Below the pieces are notes generated by a model. The model did no database searches, was not told the DNA's origin, and saw only the letters and a list, made by a program, of their open reading frames with translations. Both the position numbers and the translations under genes were made by a program. A DNA stretch of 64,000 nucleotides from CBDCWA01 sp965223255 (GTDB taxonomy: Bacteria > Pseudomonadota > Alphaproteobacteria > Rhizobiales > Hyphomicrobiaceae): the NCBI GenBank assembly GCA_965223255.1, contig CBDCWA010000004.1, positions 2,852,001-2,916,000 of the forward strand, given 5' to 3'. Positions 45,035 to 55,400 of this stretch are shown piece after piece (positions within the stretch are counted from its first letter, which is position 1; each line of letters opens with the position of its first letter).

Positions 45035-47545
45035 TTAATCTTCACGCCGGCGCGTTTGCTGATCGGCTTCACCACTGTCCTCAGTCTGCAAAGTTTGGTC
45101 ATCATCTTCCCCTTTGTCTGATTTACGAAATGCATTTTGATCATTTTGCGTCATCTGTGCTTCGCGGACCGGCTGCTGATCGCCATTGTCCATAGTTTCT
45201 TCCGAATTTGCGTCTGAGCGGCTTATAACTGTGTCGTCGCCCTCTTGCGGCGGCCGTCCGCCGGTCAAAATCCGCGGCATTTCCTCATCACCGAGCAGCT
45301 CGCTCTGTTCATTGAGCAACTCCCCTTGCCGGCTTGGCTCGAACGGCAAGACATTGTCATCGTCTGCCGGCGTATCAGGCACAGCGTTGTCTTGCTGCGC
45401 GTGCGCGCCCTGAGCACGACGCAAGGCGGAGACAAGATTGTGCCCGGCCTGCCTGCTTTGGCCTGCCTCGCCATGATCAGGGTCCGGAAAAGGCGCTGGT
45501 GTCTTGCTAGCGACTTCAGCAAACTCGCGCGCTGCCGGGCCCGCATAGCGACCAAATTGCGCGGGGCGCACATCAACGTCCGCCAACGGTGCGTCCTGGC
45601 TGGCGGGCGCATGCGCGGTCAGATCCGGTTTTGGGCCAGGCTCAGGTCGAGCCGTGGTGAAACCGGTTGTATTGGGACGCGGCGACTTGACGGCGCTCCA
45701 ATCTGAATTTGCCGGTGTTTCGAGGCCGCTAAGGACCATACCTTGATCATGCCGCGGCCTGAATCCGAATGCTCGCACCGGCGGGCTCTCAGTATCCGGA
45801 GCCGTATGTACGAGTTTCGGGCCTTCTTCGAGCCGATTTTGCCGCTTGGCGGCTTCGACGCGCCGCGCAGCCCCCATAATGGCACCAAGAATGATTTCCG
45901 ACCAAGCGCCATCCTTGAATCGATAAATCCGAAAGGCTCGCGACGTGGCAAATTTGCTCCCCTGACGGGTCAGCTTCTTCTGAATGGTTCGCGTCGTCAG
46001 GAAAGGCGAATAGACGCGAGAGAACACGCGCTCCTTTTCGAAACTAGCAAACAGATTTGCCAACAGGTGCGCTTCTTGTTGCAGGGCCTGGACATCTTCT
46101 GTCGCATAGGCTTGGCCCTGATACGGCCCACCCGGCCCATAGGGTGCATCAAGTGGCACTGCAACATAATAATCGCCGTTAAAATCGAACACGACATGTC
46201 GGAAAACTTCGAATTTTTCACGCACCTCATCGTCTTTATGGATGTCGGAAAACTTCGACAGGATTTGGTAGATCGGCCCCTGTTCCGCCGCCACCATGCG
46301 CGGCACCAGGCCATGCAATCTGTTCATCGGCCGCCCCATGGCAACCAAGAGCAGGCACAGATCGACAAATATAGCAATCGCCAGAGGAATGTAGTCCCGT
46401 TGTGACAGGCCCGATTGCGCATCGCGCAATCGCTTGGCTTTTGTGCTGTTGGGATTTTTGGTCAGCGTTAACACGGCGCGTTTGCGCTTGGTACGAAGCT
46501 CATCGGCCGAGGGCGGCAGGCGCAAGGACAAGAGGCCATAGAATGTTACACCGAGGCGGCGGAACGCTTCGATCGTCGCTTCCGAGCCTTCGACGGCCTT
46601 GATCTTTGGTCTATCGATCCCCGGCAACTGATCGATGGCGCGCACAACACCGCGCAGCGCGGTTTGCAGCTGCACATCAGGGCACGAAAATGTACGCCCG
46701 CTGTGCGAGGGAAAGATCGTCTTATCGGCGCGTTCAGACAGATTGGCCCTGATCTGGCGCAACTGCGGATCTGTACGGAAGGCGTTGTAACGGGCAACCG
46801 TGCGATCCAGTTTACCGTTAAGCTGCCGCATGAAGGTGTTGCGCGTGCCCGTCTTGGCATCGAGCGTCTTGGTGCTGGCTTTGGTGACCAGTGCGAGCGA
46901 GGCATCAAAGCTCTTTAGTTCAGTTCTGATTTTCGCAGCCCGTCCAGCGACAAAACTCGAGGCAAACGAAAATTGCGCTGCATCGTTATCGCGCAGCCGC
47001 CGACGCGGGCCATCCCCCGGTCGAGAGTTCGGGCAGGACGTGCCAAAGTCTCTTTCTTGTTGCGCTTTTCTCTTAGAAATCACTGTGAGGTCGGTGAGGG
47101 TGGTTTGCAGTTGGTCCAGCCTTGCGGAGGCGGCGACCAATGCCCCTTGCACTTGCGTGACGGCACTGGCGGCCGAGCGTGTTGTCTCGGATCTACTCTC
47201 GAGCACTTTCCAGTAGAACCCGAAGCCAAAGCCCACCGAGATCATGGTCAAGAAGATGTAGCCCAAGCCGTAGATGAACTTGGTAAAGGCCGGGATCGGT
47301 GCGAAAAGCTGATCAAGAAGCCAGATGATCATGGTCATCAGCATCGCGACAGCAATGGCGATGATCAGTTTTTGGGTGAACGGCAGCGAACCCAAATTGG
47401 ATTCGATCAGTTCCAGCATGCCGACATAGGTGGCCGCCCAGGACAGCGCGCCAAGCCCGATCATCAAGAATATTTTCTTCCAATCCCGCGTTGCCGCGGG
47501 GGGGCTTTGCCACGCTCGATCAAGCTCGTCGTCATAGACCGCCAT
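45035..47545 (-). CDS. large four-helix membrane protein of unknown function
   Basis: An 836-residue protein with no recognised family. Three membrane segments at about 24-46, 59-80 and 90-112 are followed by a 270-residue region (113-384), predicted outside the cytoplasm, that is helical and has two cysteines (C171, C288). A fourth segment lies at about 385-403. A cytoplasmic domain spans about 415-575 (PIYQILSKFSDIHKDDEVRE, FRHVVFDFNGDYYVAVPLD). The last 250 residues are low-complexity, Pro/Glu/Asp/Gln-rich and probably disordered. It is downstream of the PBP on the same strand. It could scaffold a cell-envelope complex; that is inference from context only. Confidence 0.75.
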   Translation of the reverse strand: MAVYDDELDRAWQSPPAATRDWKKIFLMIGLGALSWAATYVGMLELIESNLGSLPFTQKLIIAIAVAMLMTMIIWLLDQLFAPIPAFTKFIYGLGYIFLTMISVGFGFGFYWKVLESRSETTRSAASAVTQVQGALVAASARLDQLQTTLTDLTVISKRKAQQERDFGTSCPNSRPGDGPRRRLRDNDAAQFSFASSFVAGRAAKIRTELKSFDASLALVTKASTKTLDAKTGTRNTFMRQLNGKLDRTVARYNAFRTDPQLRQIRANLSERADKTIFPSHSGRTFSCPDVQLQTALRGVVRAIDQLPGIDRPKIKAVEGSEATIEAFRRLGVTFYGLLSLRLPPSADELRTKRKRAVLTLTKNPNSTKAKRLRDAQSGLSQRDYIPLAIAIFVDLCLLLVAMGRPMNRLHGLVPRMVAAEQGPIYQILSKFSDIHKDDEVREKFEVFRHVVFDFNGDYYVAVPLDAPYGPGGPYQGQAYATEDVQALQQEAHLLANLFASFEKERVFSRVYSPFLTTRTIQKKLTRQGSKFATSRAFRIYRFKDGAWSEIILGAIMGAARRVEAAKRQNRLEEGPKLVHTAPDTESPPVRAFGFRPRHDQGMVLSGLETPANSDWSAVKSPRPNTTGFTTARPEPGPKPDLTAHAPASQDAPLADVDVRPAQFGRYAGPAAREFAEVASKTPAPFPDPDHGEAGQSRQAGHNLVSALRRAQGAHAQQDNAVPDTPADDDNVLPFEPSRQGELLNEQSELLGDEEMPRILTGGRPPQEGDDTVISRSDANSEETMDNGDQQPVREAQMTQNDQNAFRKSDKGEDDDQTLQTEDSGEADQQTRRRED

Positions 47546-47840
47546 GTAGATCAGTTCCCGCCATCATGAAACGTCATCAGCCGCCTTCATCGGCTGAAAC
47601 ACCAACTGTCACAGTTCAAGTTTGGCAGTTCCCGTTGGAAGTCTTCGGGTCTTGACGGGTGCTGCGCGGTCGCGTGAACGCCGCCGTCCGCGCAATGCGA
47701 GCACTGCTACGCACGAAACTTGCCTTCTCCCCTAGTTCAAAAAAAAATTGGTATTGTTTCTTTTTGGCCTCAGTTCGTCGCGACTTTGGCCTTTGCGTGG
47801 CACGGCTGATTTGCCCGTGGACAGACGCACTGATAGGCGC

Positions 47841-50354
47841 TCAATCATCACCAAAGAGTGTGTGTCGCCAATGCCCTTTCGAAGTATCGGCAGGAGCAGT
47901 GCGCGCGCGGCTTGCACGGCTGTGTCTCGCCTTGAAAAGGGTGCTTGCCGAGGTGCGCGGCGCCCGGCGCTTTGCCAATGCGGCCAGATCCTTCAACAGC
48001 GTTTCGGCGATCGGTGCTGCAACCTGTCCGGCGTGCAATGCCCGCGCCCACGGTCGCCGTCCGGATCCCGTGCCGACGACCACAACGTAGGAATAAGCAG
48101 CCCCGGTTTCGAATTGGATACCGCCGGTGATCCAGGCATCGACCGTTTCATCTGGATCGGCTGTCACTGAGGTTCCGGTCTTGGCAAAATGTAAACGCAC
48201 GTCCCGCCGCCGCCGATGGCACCAGTGCGCTAACGTTTTCAACGTTCCGACAGTTTTTCGGTAGGCCACCTGGCACAGAGGCGCTGACAGCAGCGCCTGT
48301 ATCAGGCGATGTCCGCGCGCACGAATGAGTGAGCCGGGGCGCAGGTGCAGTCTCTTTTGCGCCTGAAAGTGTTTCGCACTTCTGGCATTCGTAAAATCGA
48401 AGGCCTTGATTAAGGTTGGTGGCTTGACCAACCGGTGCCCTTTGCCGGTCAATGCAGCTAATACGATAGCGGACATGTGATGCACGCGCTGCGGCGCAGC
48501 TGCGATGAGCCCTCGCACCGCGGCCGTCGTCGCAGGCGTTGGCTCACCCTGCTGGTTGGCCGGCGGCGGGGTAAATCCCAGGTTGTTGATCAAGCGTCCC
48601 ACGCGGCGCTGCCCGATCTGGGCCAGGCGCCATTCAATCGGCCGGTTCATTGAACAGGCGAAGGCAACGATTGCCCGGCGGTATCGTCCACCTGCTGCCG
48701 GCCGTTCCAGTGGTGTGCGCCGGCGCAAGCAACTTTCTATCCCCTGGCGCGGCAACAACACATCGACATAGGGCGAATGAATGCTGTCGCGACCATAATT
48801 GGCGATGGCAATTGCCGCTATGATCTTGCCGACTGACGCTATCTGGCGTGCTTCTCGTGCAACGACGTATGTGCCGGACGCGCGGTCGCGTGCAATGGTT
48901 GAGCCGAAATAGGGCGCGGTCTGCGTTGATTCAAAATACCGGACGATACGCCCTTTGGCATCTGCCGCGGCCACAATGATGTCCGGCCGTGGTCTGTCGT
49001 CCGCGACCTTTGTCTTGTCGAGCGTGAACCCCGGCTTGATCTTCACGCTCCATTTTTTCTGCAATTTCCCCAATGCGGTCTCGATACGATCATGAAAGGC
49101 GATGTTTTCGGCGACGTCGAGCGTTGTGGTCACACCGCGCACGGCATTGCGCCACCGATAGCCGAATGCCTGCTTCATCTCCTCGCGAATGCCAAGGCGC
49201 GCCGACGGCATAAGGGTATTGGCACGAATGACCGGATTGACTTCGGCACGTTCCGCCTGGACCGGTCTTGAGCGCTCTAATGCACGTTGTAATTTTGGCC
49301 GGACCTTAGGTTCAGGCGGGCCGCCTGCCATTTTAACGAGTTCGAAAAGGGCCTGTTTCTGGCGCTTGGGATTAGTAATGAGACGCTCAACACAGATGCG
49401 GGCCCTGACTTCGATAATGTAGCGCCAGCGATCGAGACGAACCGAATTCAAGCGCTTATCGCCTTCGAGCAAAATTATTGGTCGATTGACGGCACCCGCG
49501 AGGACGAATTGCTCGGCGGCGCTCAGATCTTTGGCCTCTTTGCCGAATACGATCTGGCTTGTGACTTCGACCCCATGCAGCGATTGCCCGCCTGTACGCT
49601 GCCCAAGCCAGAGATGATTCGCGACCCAGTGCTTCAGCGCCTTCATGTCCGGTGACCTGGTAAGCTCCCAGTAAATCACCGGCGCCAACCACCATTCCTG
49701 AAACTTGCGTCTGATCTTATCGAGCACACTTTCGCGCACGCTCGGCGGGGTCTTGTAAATAACCCGAGCCAACTGCATCGGTAGGGTAGAGCCGCCGACC
49801 CCCATGCTCGGCCGCCGCCGCTGAATTGATCGCATAATCGTCGAGACAGGGATTTTCAGAACACCAACAATGTCAATTCCGAACGGATTAAGCCAGGAGC
49901 CGAGATTGCCATCCTCCAGATGGACGACACATTTCCAATAGTGCTCTGGGACTTGGCGCACAGGAATGGATTTATGGTCCGGCTGGGCGACGTAGCCTGC
50001 AAGCTCAATGGGCTGCGTCGTATAGTTGACATCGCGCACGCTATCGAGGCGCGGGTCGAAGGTGCCAACAAAACTGCCGGTCTTGTCGTAGATTGCCGTG
50101 GCCAGCCAGCGCTCGGCATCGTAGCGCAACTGTGTCGACTTATAGTATGTGCCAGTCAGGCCACGCAGTGGTGCTACGGCATAAACCAGTACAACCGCGA
50201 AAATCACGTAGACCAGCGCCGCCTGCACAACATACCGAATCGGGCCGAGCTTTGGATTGAACGCTATAGAACCGATCACAAAGCGGAACAGCTTCAACGG
50301 CAGCGACACGGCAAGTTCAGTCAGACGCGTGAAAAAGCGAAGCAGCGCAAGCAT
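47841..50354 (-). CDS. divergent bifunctional penicillin-binding protein (GT51 + transpeptidase)
   Basis: An 837-residue class A PBP. One membrane anchor lies at about 41-62. The GT51 part (about 130-300) keeps ED at 147-148, GGST at 187-190 and RKFQEWWLA, but the canonical EDxxFxxHxG is EDGNLGSWLNPFG and GGSTITQQ is GGSTLPMQ. The transpeptidase keeps all three active-site boxes: SVGK at 507-510 (SxxK), SMN at 568-570 (SxN) and KTGT at 725-728. The C-terminus is basic. It builds or cross-links peptidoglycan in the periplasm. It shares strand with the 836-residue membrane protein 295 bp downstream; that gap holds an A/T-rich run near 47740-47755. Confidence 0.85.
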   Translation of the reverse strand: MLALLRFFTRLTELAVSLPLKLFRFVIGSIAFNPKLGPIRYVVQAALVYVIFAVVLVYAVAPLRGLTGTYYKSTQLRYDAERWLATAIYDKTGSFVGTFDPRLDSVRDVNYTTQPIELAGYVAQPDHKSIPVRQVPEHYWKCVVHLEDGNLGSWLNPFGIDIVGVLKIPVSTIMRSIQRRRPSMGVGGSTLPMQLARVIYKTPPSVRESVLDKIRRKFQEWWLAPVIYWELTRSPDMKALKHWVANHLWLGQRTGGQSLHGVEVTSQIVFGKEAKDLSAAEQFVLAGAVNRPIILLEGDKRLNSVRLDRWRYIIEVRARICVERLITNPKRQKQALFELVKMAGGPPEPKVRPKLQRALERSRPVQAERAEVNPVIRANTLMPSARLGIREEMKQAFGYRWRNAVRGVTTTLDVAENIAFHDRIETALGKLQKKWSVKIKPGFTLDKTKVADDRPRPDIIVAAADAKGRIVRYFESTQTAPYFGSTIARDRASGTYVVAREARQIASVGKIIAAIAIANYGRDSIHSPYVDVLLPRQGIESCLRRRTPLERPAAGGRYRRAIVAFACSMNRPIEWRLAQIGQRRVGRLINNLGFTPPPANQQGEPTPATTAAVRGLIAAAPQRVHHMSAIVLAALTGKGHRLVKPPTLIKAFDFTNARSAKHFQAQKRLHLRPGSLIRARGHRLIQALLSAPLCQVAYRKTVGTLKTLAHWCHRRRRDVRLHFAKTGTSVTADPDETVDAWITGGIQFETGAAYSYVVVVGTGSGRRPWARALHAGQVAAPIAETLLKDLAALAKRRAPRTSASTLFKARHSRASRARTAPADTSKGHWRHTLFGDD

Positions 50355-50366
50355 GCGACCAACGAT

Positions 50367-50443
50367 CTAAGATCATCGAGCGAAGAGTTGGCACCATCTC
50401 GATGGTTCCAACCCAAGGCACTAAGATGATCACCCATTTAGAG
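50367..50443. repeat. nested inverted repeat upstream of the PBP gene
   Basis: Outer arms GATCATC (50371-50377) and GATGATC enclose an inner hairpin GTTGG..CCATC-TC-GATGG..CCAAC. The left side, CTAAGATCATCGAGCGAAGA, resembles the left side of the element at 28886 (about 21 of 26 aligned positions). It lies between moeA and the PBP gene and could end moeA transcripts. Confidence 0.4.
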
Positions 50444-50636
50444 ACGAGCAACGCGTCTGCTGTTAATTGGCATCGTCCCGATTCCAGTTAAACGCAGGTT
50501 GCTCCCGTAAACGCCAACATGTGCGCGAACCCCTTGCTCGCGCTCTCATAGAACCACAATGAGCATTGCGATAGCCGGAATTTGTGGCAGGCGTGGGACT
50601 CATCTGCTCATCCACACGCACCGGGAGCGGCTCGGC

Positions 50637-51911
50637 TCAGAGAATACCGAATTCGGTGAACGGAATAATGTCGACTGTGTCGCCAGCGTAGATGTTGCCG
50701 GCATCTTCTGGAATTTCAATGAGGCAATCTGCGGCTCGAAGTCCTGATATCAGCCCTGAGCCGTCCCGCTGGAACTTGTCGACGACGATCTGATCCCCAC
50801 TACGGCGCATATGACCGCGCCAAAATTCACGCCGGCCGGATTTGCGATTGGTGAAGTTGAAATTTGCCTGCGCCGGCCAGCGCCGCGCGTCCTGCCATCC
50901 AGCACCAGACAGGCACCGCAACATCGGCCAGATATAAATAAGAAAGCACACGAAAACGGCAACCGGGTTGCCCGGCAGGCCGGCAACGATTGTTGAGCCG
51001 ATTTGCCCGAACATCAGCGGGCGTCCGGGCTTTATGGCAATTTGCCAGAAATGGCAGGTACCAAGGTCATTGAGCACGGCGGAAATATGATCTTCATCGC
51101 CACCGCTGGCACCGCCCGAGGTCAAGACGACGTCATGAGATTTGGCAAGCGCGGTGAGACGTTCGGTTGTAACGGTTCGATCATCAGGCCAGATACCAGC
51201 ATCGAAAACATCTACACCACAAAGCTTGCAGAGCGCTGTCAGCATTGCAGCGTTGGTGTCAAACACGGCCCCCTCTGTTACTGGCACTGTTCCAGGGCGG
51301 ATCACCTCGTCACCCGTTGATACGATGGCCACCTTGAGAGGTGCGCGGCAAGCCACGCTGTCGATACCGATAGAGCACAAGCCGGCGACGTCCTGCGGCC
51401 GCAACACATGACCGGCTTCGAACATTGCCGCTCCCGCCTGTACGTCCTCTCCGGCCGCGCGAATATTGATGCCTTGTCTGAGGCCAGCTGGGATGTCGAC
51501 CCAGTTGTCGGGTGCTGTCCCGGTGCGGCAATCCTCCTGCATGACCACCAGGTCCAGCTCCGGCGGTACAACAGCACCAGTGAGCACACGAATTGCCGAA
51601 GTATTGGGTACCGGCCCCTGGAAAGGTGCACCAGCGGCGGCCCGCCCGGCCAGGGGAAGTCGCGTACCAGCCTTTTGATCGTAATCCCGGTAACGCAAGG
51701 CGAAGCCGTCGACGGCTGCATTTGTGTGCGGTGGCACATCGCGTGGGGCGGTCACAGGCGCGCTGAGGACATGCCCCGCTGCGGTCATCACGGGCACAGA
51801 AATATTATCTACAACACTTTGCAGCCGCGCCTGCAATAAGGTCACAGCCTGCTCATGGCTAAGCCGCTGGCCGTCGTAGCGAAAACAGTCATTTAGTGTA
51901 TTTTCAGACAT
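50637..51911 (-). CDS. moeA: molybdopterin molybdenumtransferase MoeA
   Basis: MoeA inserts molybdate into adenylylated molybdopterin. The 424-residue protein has DVPPHTNAAVDGFALRYRDY, IRVLTGAVVPPELDLVVMQE, the MoCF-fold block VAIVSTGDEVIRPG, TSGGASGGDEDHI and IKPGRPLMFGQIGSTIVAGL followed by PGNPVAVFV. A C-terminal beta domain completes it. The ATG at 51909-51911 (MSENTLNDCF) is preferred; an open frame to 51998 is basic and unrelated. FdhD nearby suggests a molybdenum formate dehydrogenase elsewhere in the genome. Confidence 0.94.
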   Translation of the reverse strand: MSENTLNDCFRYDGQRLSHEQAVTLLQARLQSVVDNISVPVMTAAGHVLSAPVTAPRDVPPHTNAAVDGFALRYRDYDQKAGTRLPLAGRAAAGAPFQGPVPNTSAIRVLTGAVVPPELDLVVMQEDCRTGTAPDNWVDIPAGLRQGINIRAAGEDVQAGAAMFEAGHVLRPQDVAGLCSIGIDSVACRAPLKVAIVSTGDEVIRPGTVPVTEGAVFDTNAAMLTALCKLCGVDVFDAGIWPDDRTVTTERLTALAKSHDVVLTSGGASGGDEDHISAVLNDLGTCHFWQIAIKPGRPLMFGQIGSTIVAGLPGNPVAVFVCFLIYIWPMLRCLSGAGWQDARRWPAQANFNFTNRKSGRREFWRGHMRRSGDQIVVDKFQRDGSGLISGLRAADCLIEIPEDAGNIYAGDTVDIIPFTEFGIL

Positions 51912-52423
51912 TCCAAGCCGCGGCGCCAAAGTCAGTCCGGCCGCCGCGCACCGGCGACCCCTGACAAGAAGTCTGTCGGCCGTAAGGCGCGTTGTCAACG
52001 ATCCATCGGAGCCCCTGCAGCCCAGACTTGGTTACATCGTCTGCAAGAGGACGAATAAGCCGACGCCAAGGGCAGGCCCGACCAATGTGGCCGCGACGAC
52101 CACAACAAAAGGCTTCAATACCATTACAATTACCCCGCGGCTTTGCCGCATCATGCAATACTGCCGGATAAAACTCCGCACATGCGTCCAGCCAACGCAT
52201 CGCAACATCACAAATAGCAAGCGCCCTCATCTCGCTACTGATGATCAACTATGCCCGACTGTCGCACAAAATGCATCAAAAAATATCGTTTAGTCATATA
52301 AAAAACAGGGTTTACTATTTTTTGGGGATGCAGACTTAGTTTTTTTTGCGGAAATTGGGATTAAGAGGTGGTCTCAAAGACCGCGTATCATTGTTATTCA
52401 TAAAGCCGGAATTTCAATAAAGA
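51912..52423. other. 512-bp intergenic region, AT-rich on the right
   Basis: This separates moeA from the ATPase gene, both on the minus strand. The left part holds a possible 30-residue frame (separate entry). The right part, about 52250-52400, is strongly AT-rich with runs of A and T, fitting a promoter or terminator zone, but no definite hairpin with T-run was found. Confidence 0.45.
52032..52124 (-). CDS. possible 30-residue membrane peptide
   Basis: From the ATG at 52122-52124 the frame encodes MVLKPFVVVVAATL and continues VGPALGVGLFVLLQ, a single hydrophobic helix, with a weak GGGG 8 nt upstream. It lies upstream of moeA on the same strand. Such short frames arise by chance, so this is tentative. 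Confidence 0.25.
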   Translation of the reverse strand: MVLKPFVVVVAATLVGPALGVGLFVLLQTM

Positions 52424-55400
52424 TCAGGCTTTGTCGAACAGCCGCAATTGACGTTGTTCCAGATCTTTCGTCTCAAAAGACAGTTGTTCGATACGGTCGA
52501 AGGGGACCTGCTCAGCGGTTATGAGCGAGCGCTGCGCCTTCATCGAACGTACCAGACCTTCCTGAACCAGATGGAAGGCACCGACGGTCTGGCCGGGCAG
52601 CACAGCGGCTGGATCAAGGCCGCTTTCGCTTTGGAAGGCGGCCCTGAGTTTACGCAGTGCCGTATCTTCCCGCACCCGACCGATGAACCACGATGTGATC
52701 TGATCGCGCGATTTATAATCGAGATCGCCGGGCGACTGGGTAGCAAGCATTAGCCCAAGACCGGCCGAACGTGCCCGCTTAAGCAGGCTTTGCAAAGGTT
52801 CGGCGGTGGCCGGTTTCGCATTGGCTGGAATATAAAGATCGGCCTCGTCGAACATGACAACAGCTTGCAGTTCATCATTCGGGTTGCGCTGGCAGAACCT
52901 GAGAGTTTCCGAGAGGAACTGCGAGACCCAGAACAGGATGTTTTCGTTGTCGCCGAGAAAACCGGTGTAGATGACGGAGAGACGGGTGCGCCCTTCGCGT
53001 GCAAAATTCCCGATCCCGAGTAGTGACTCCATCCGAAGGCTTTCACCGTTTGCATCAAACAGCGCTGAATTGCGGTGTCTAAGGCTGTCGAGCTGGGCGA
53101 CGAGATCACGCCGGATTTTGCCTGAGGGGTCCATTCGTTGGGTCAGATCGGTCAATTCCGGGTCTTCGTCCTCCAGAAGGTCGATCAAATCGCCAAGTCC
53201 GACTTCCGAGCGCGACCGACTGCCAAGTATCTTTAGCGCTACCGATAGCGTGCCGGATTGCTTCTGGTGGGTTGCTGAGTTTTTCAGATGCAGCATTTCG
53301 CCAAGCGCGGCGGCAGACAAGTTGGCCAGCAATTGCTGCTCGTGTTCCGGCAATTCGCTGATACCGGTCGGCAGCAAGGCAATAGAGATCGGACGGCCAG
53401 AGGAGCGCCCCGGGGTGTAGACGGCAACATCGATCGAGTCGGCCAGCTTCTCGCGGTCAGCACGACGATCGGCGTTTTCATCATCAGTCTGGCGCCAGAC
53501 GTCAGGGTTGGCGTAACTGCAGAGATCCCCTTTGCGGTCGATCAGGACGGCTGGTATGCCGCGTAGCAATAACTGCTCGATCAGGCTCAAAGCGAGCGTG
53601 GTCTTACCGGAGCCCGATCCGCCAAGCACCGCCGCATGCCGCTTCATAACATCCATATTGAGCGTTACCGGCCGCCCGCGCCTATTGGTTTCCCGGCCCG
53701 CGTAGATGCTATGCGCATTATCGCCGTTCTCATCCAAGATCACGGAAATCGGTAGATCATCGTCGTTGTCGGCATGCGGCGCCAGCTCAGGCTCGCCATT
53801 CATCATGCTAGGTTCGCCATCCCCATCCACAACGACCGCACCATCACCGCCAAGGGTATCGAAAGCGCTCCCAGCGCCAGAACCGGCATTGTCTGCATCG
53901 CTTTCACCGCCGAAGCGCGGCAACTGCCGGCCTAGCAGATCAAGGCGCAGCAACTGGATGACTGACACCAGACCCGATAACAACTTCGCCTGCCCGAACC
54001 AGGAATCGAAGCCTGGATCTTGGCGATGGTGGGCGTGGAACTCGCGGATTGCCATCATCCGTTCCCATTCCGGGATCGGCACCAGCAGTGAACGCCCCCC
54101 CTTATCGCGGAATTTGCGGAAGGCCTGCGCCGTTTGATTCTTCTTATTCGGCGGAAAGTCGCTGGCACGCAACATGAAGGCAGTGCGTCCGTCCATGGCG
54201 GCCAGCACTTTGTCGAGCTGCCGCTTCAGGCCCCCACCCTGGGTTGGTCGATTGCACAGAAAAACGCGTGCTTCAAAGGTGTGGTCTGTGTTGGCGTGAT
54301 AGATATTGAGATCCAGCGCCGGCAAATCATCTGCGTGCTCGGGACGTTCGACCTTGAGCGAGACCGTAGTTCCCCATTCACGCACCGCCAATTGCAAGCT
54401 ACCGCTGAGGACATCCAACAGCTCATAATCGCTCGACGGCATTTCAGCCTCGGACTCGCTGGCGAAGCGTTCCCACATGTCGCGGTAATCGACGATATAG
54501 TCGTCCTCCTCGGCCATATCATCATTGCTGGAGGCAAATCCAAGCGCCTGCGCCAGCGACGAAATGATCCCATCGCGACTTTCTTCCTCTGCATCGCTTT
54601 CGCCATCTTTTGAAAGGATGCGGTTTTTCGCATGTTCCAGCAGCCGGCGTGTCGATAGGCCGGCAAATTCCTCAAAGAATTGCGGCCCGAAGAAAGCGGC
54701 CGGATCGGGATAACTCGGGCCGTCTGAATGACTGATCGATTGATGTGCGATGCGCTTTGCAATAATCAGCCTGGCTTCCTCGGGCGTTCTTGTCTCCAAC
54801 AGCGCTATCGGACCCGATTGCTCGATCCTGTCGACATAGCTTTGCGGCAGCACCGCACGCACCTCACCATAGAATTCTTCAAGACAGGAAATAACGATGA
54901 TTGCACGCGGCACCCGGTTGGCGATCTGCATCAAATTACCGATCGCCTTTTGGAAGCGGTCTTCTGGATCATCGAAATTGCGCAGGTCTTCAACCTGGTC
55001 GATACAAAAGACCATGGCGGCCTGGTCAACGGCCCACATCATTTTGCCCAACGCCTCGATGATTTCGAACGCACGCGCATCGCCAGGCGTAACGTCGAGT
55101 GCCCGGACCGCGGCATGCGAGAGTTCGGTCAATTCCCGCCCTTGCAAATATTGGCGAATGCGTTGGTCGATACGAGGGTCGGCGCGCTGCAGATAAAGCA
55201 AGGCTCGGATAATATTGATATCGAGCTCCAGCGCAGCCCATTTTTCGCTTGCAATGATCGTATCGGCCATAGAAAGCACAAGTTCTGCCAGCTGATCCTC
55301 ATTGAGTGAGGCTTCGCGCAGCCGCGCCAGATCATCGCCTGGCAAAGTGTCGGACGTTTCGACGAGGCGGCGTGTCAGACGCGCGAGCGCACTTTCTCTC

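Noticed and set aside
47732..47848. 38-residue minus frame starting inside the PBP stop (MIERLSVRLSTGKSAV)
   Set aside because: It overlaps the stop by a few bases but has no SD of its own, is short and basic, and ends in an A/T run; chance is more likely.
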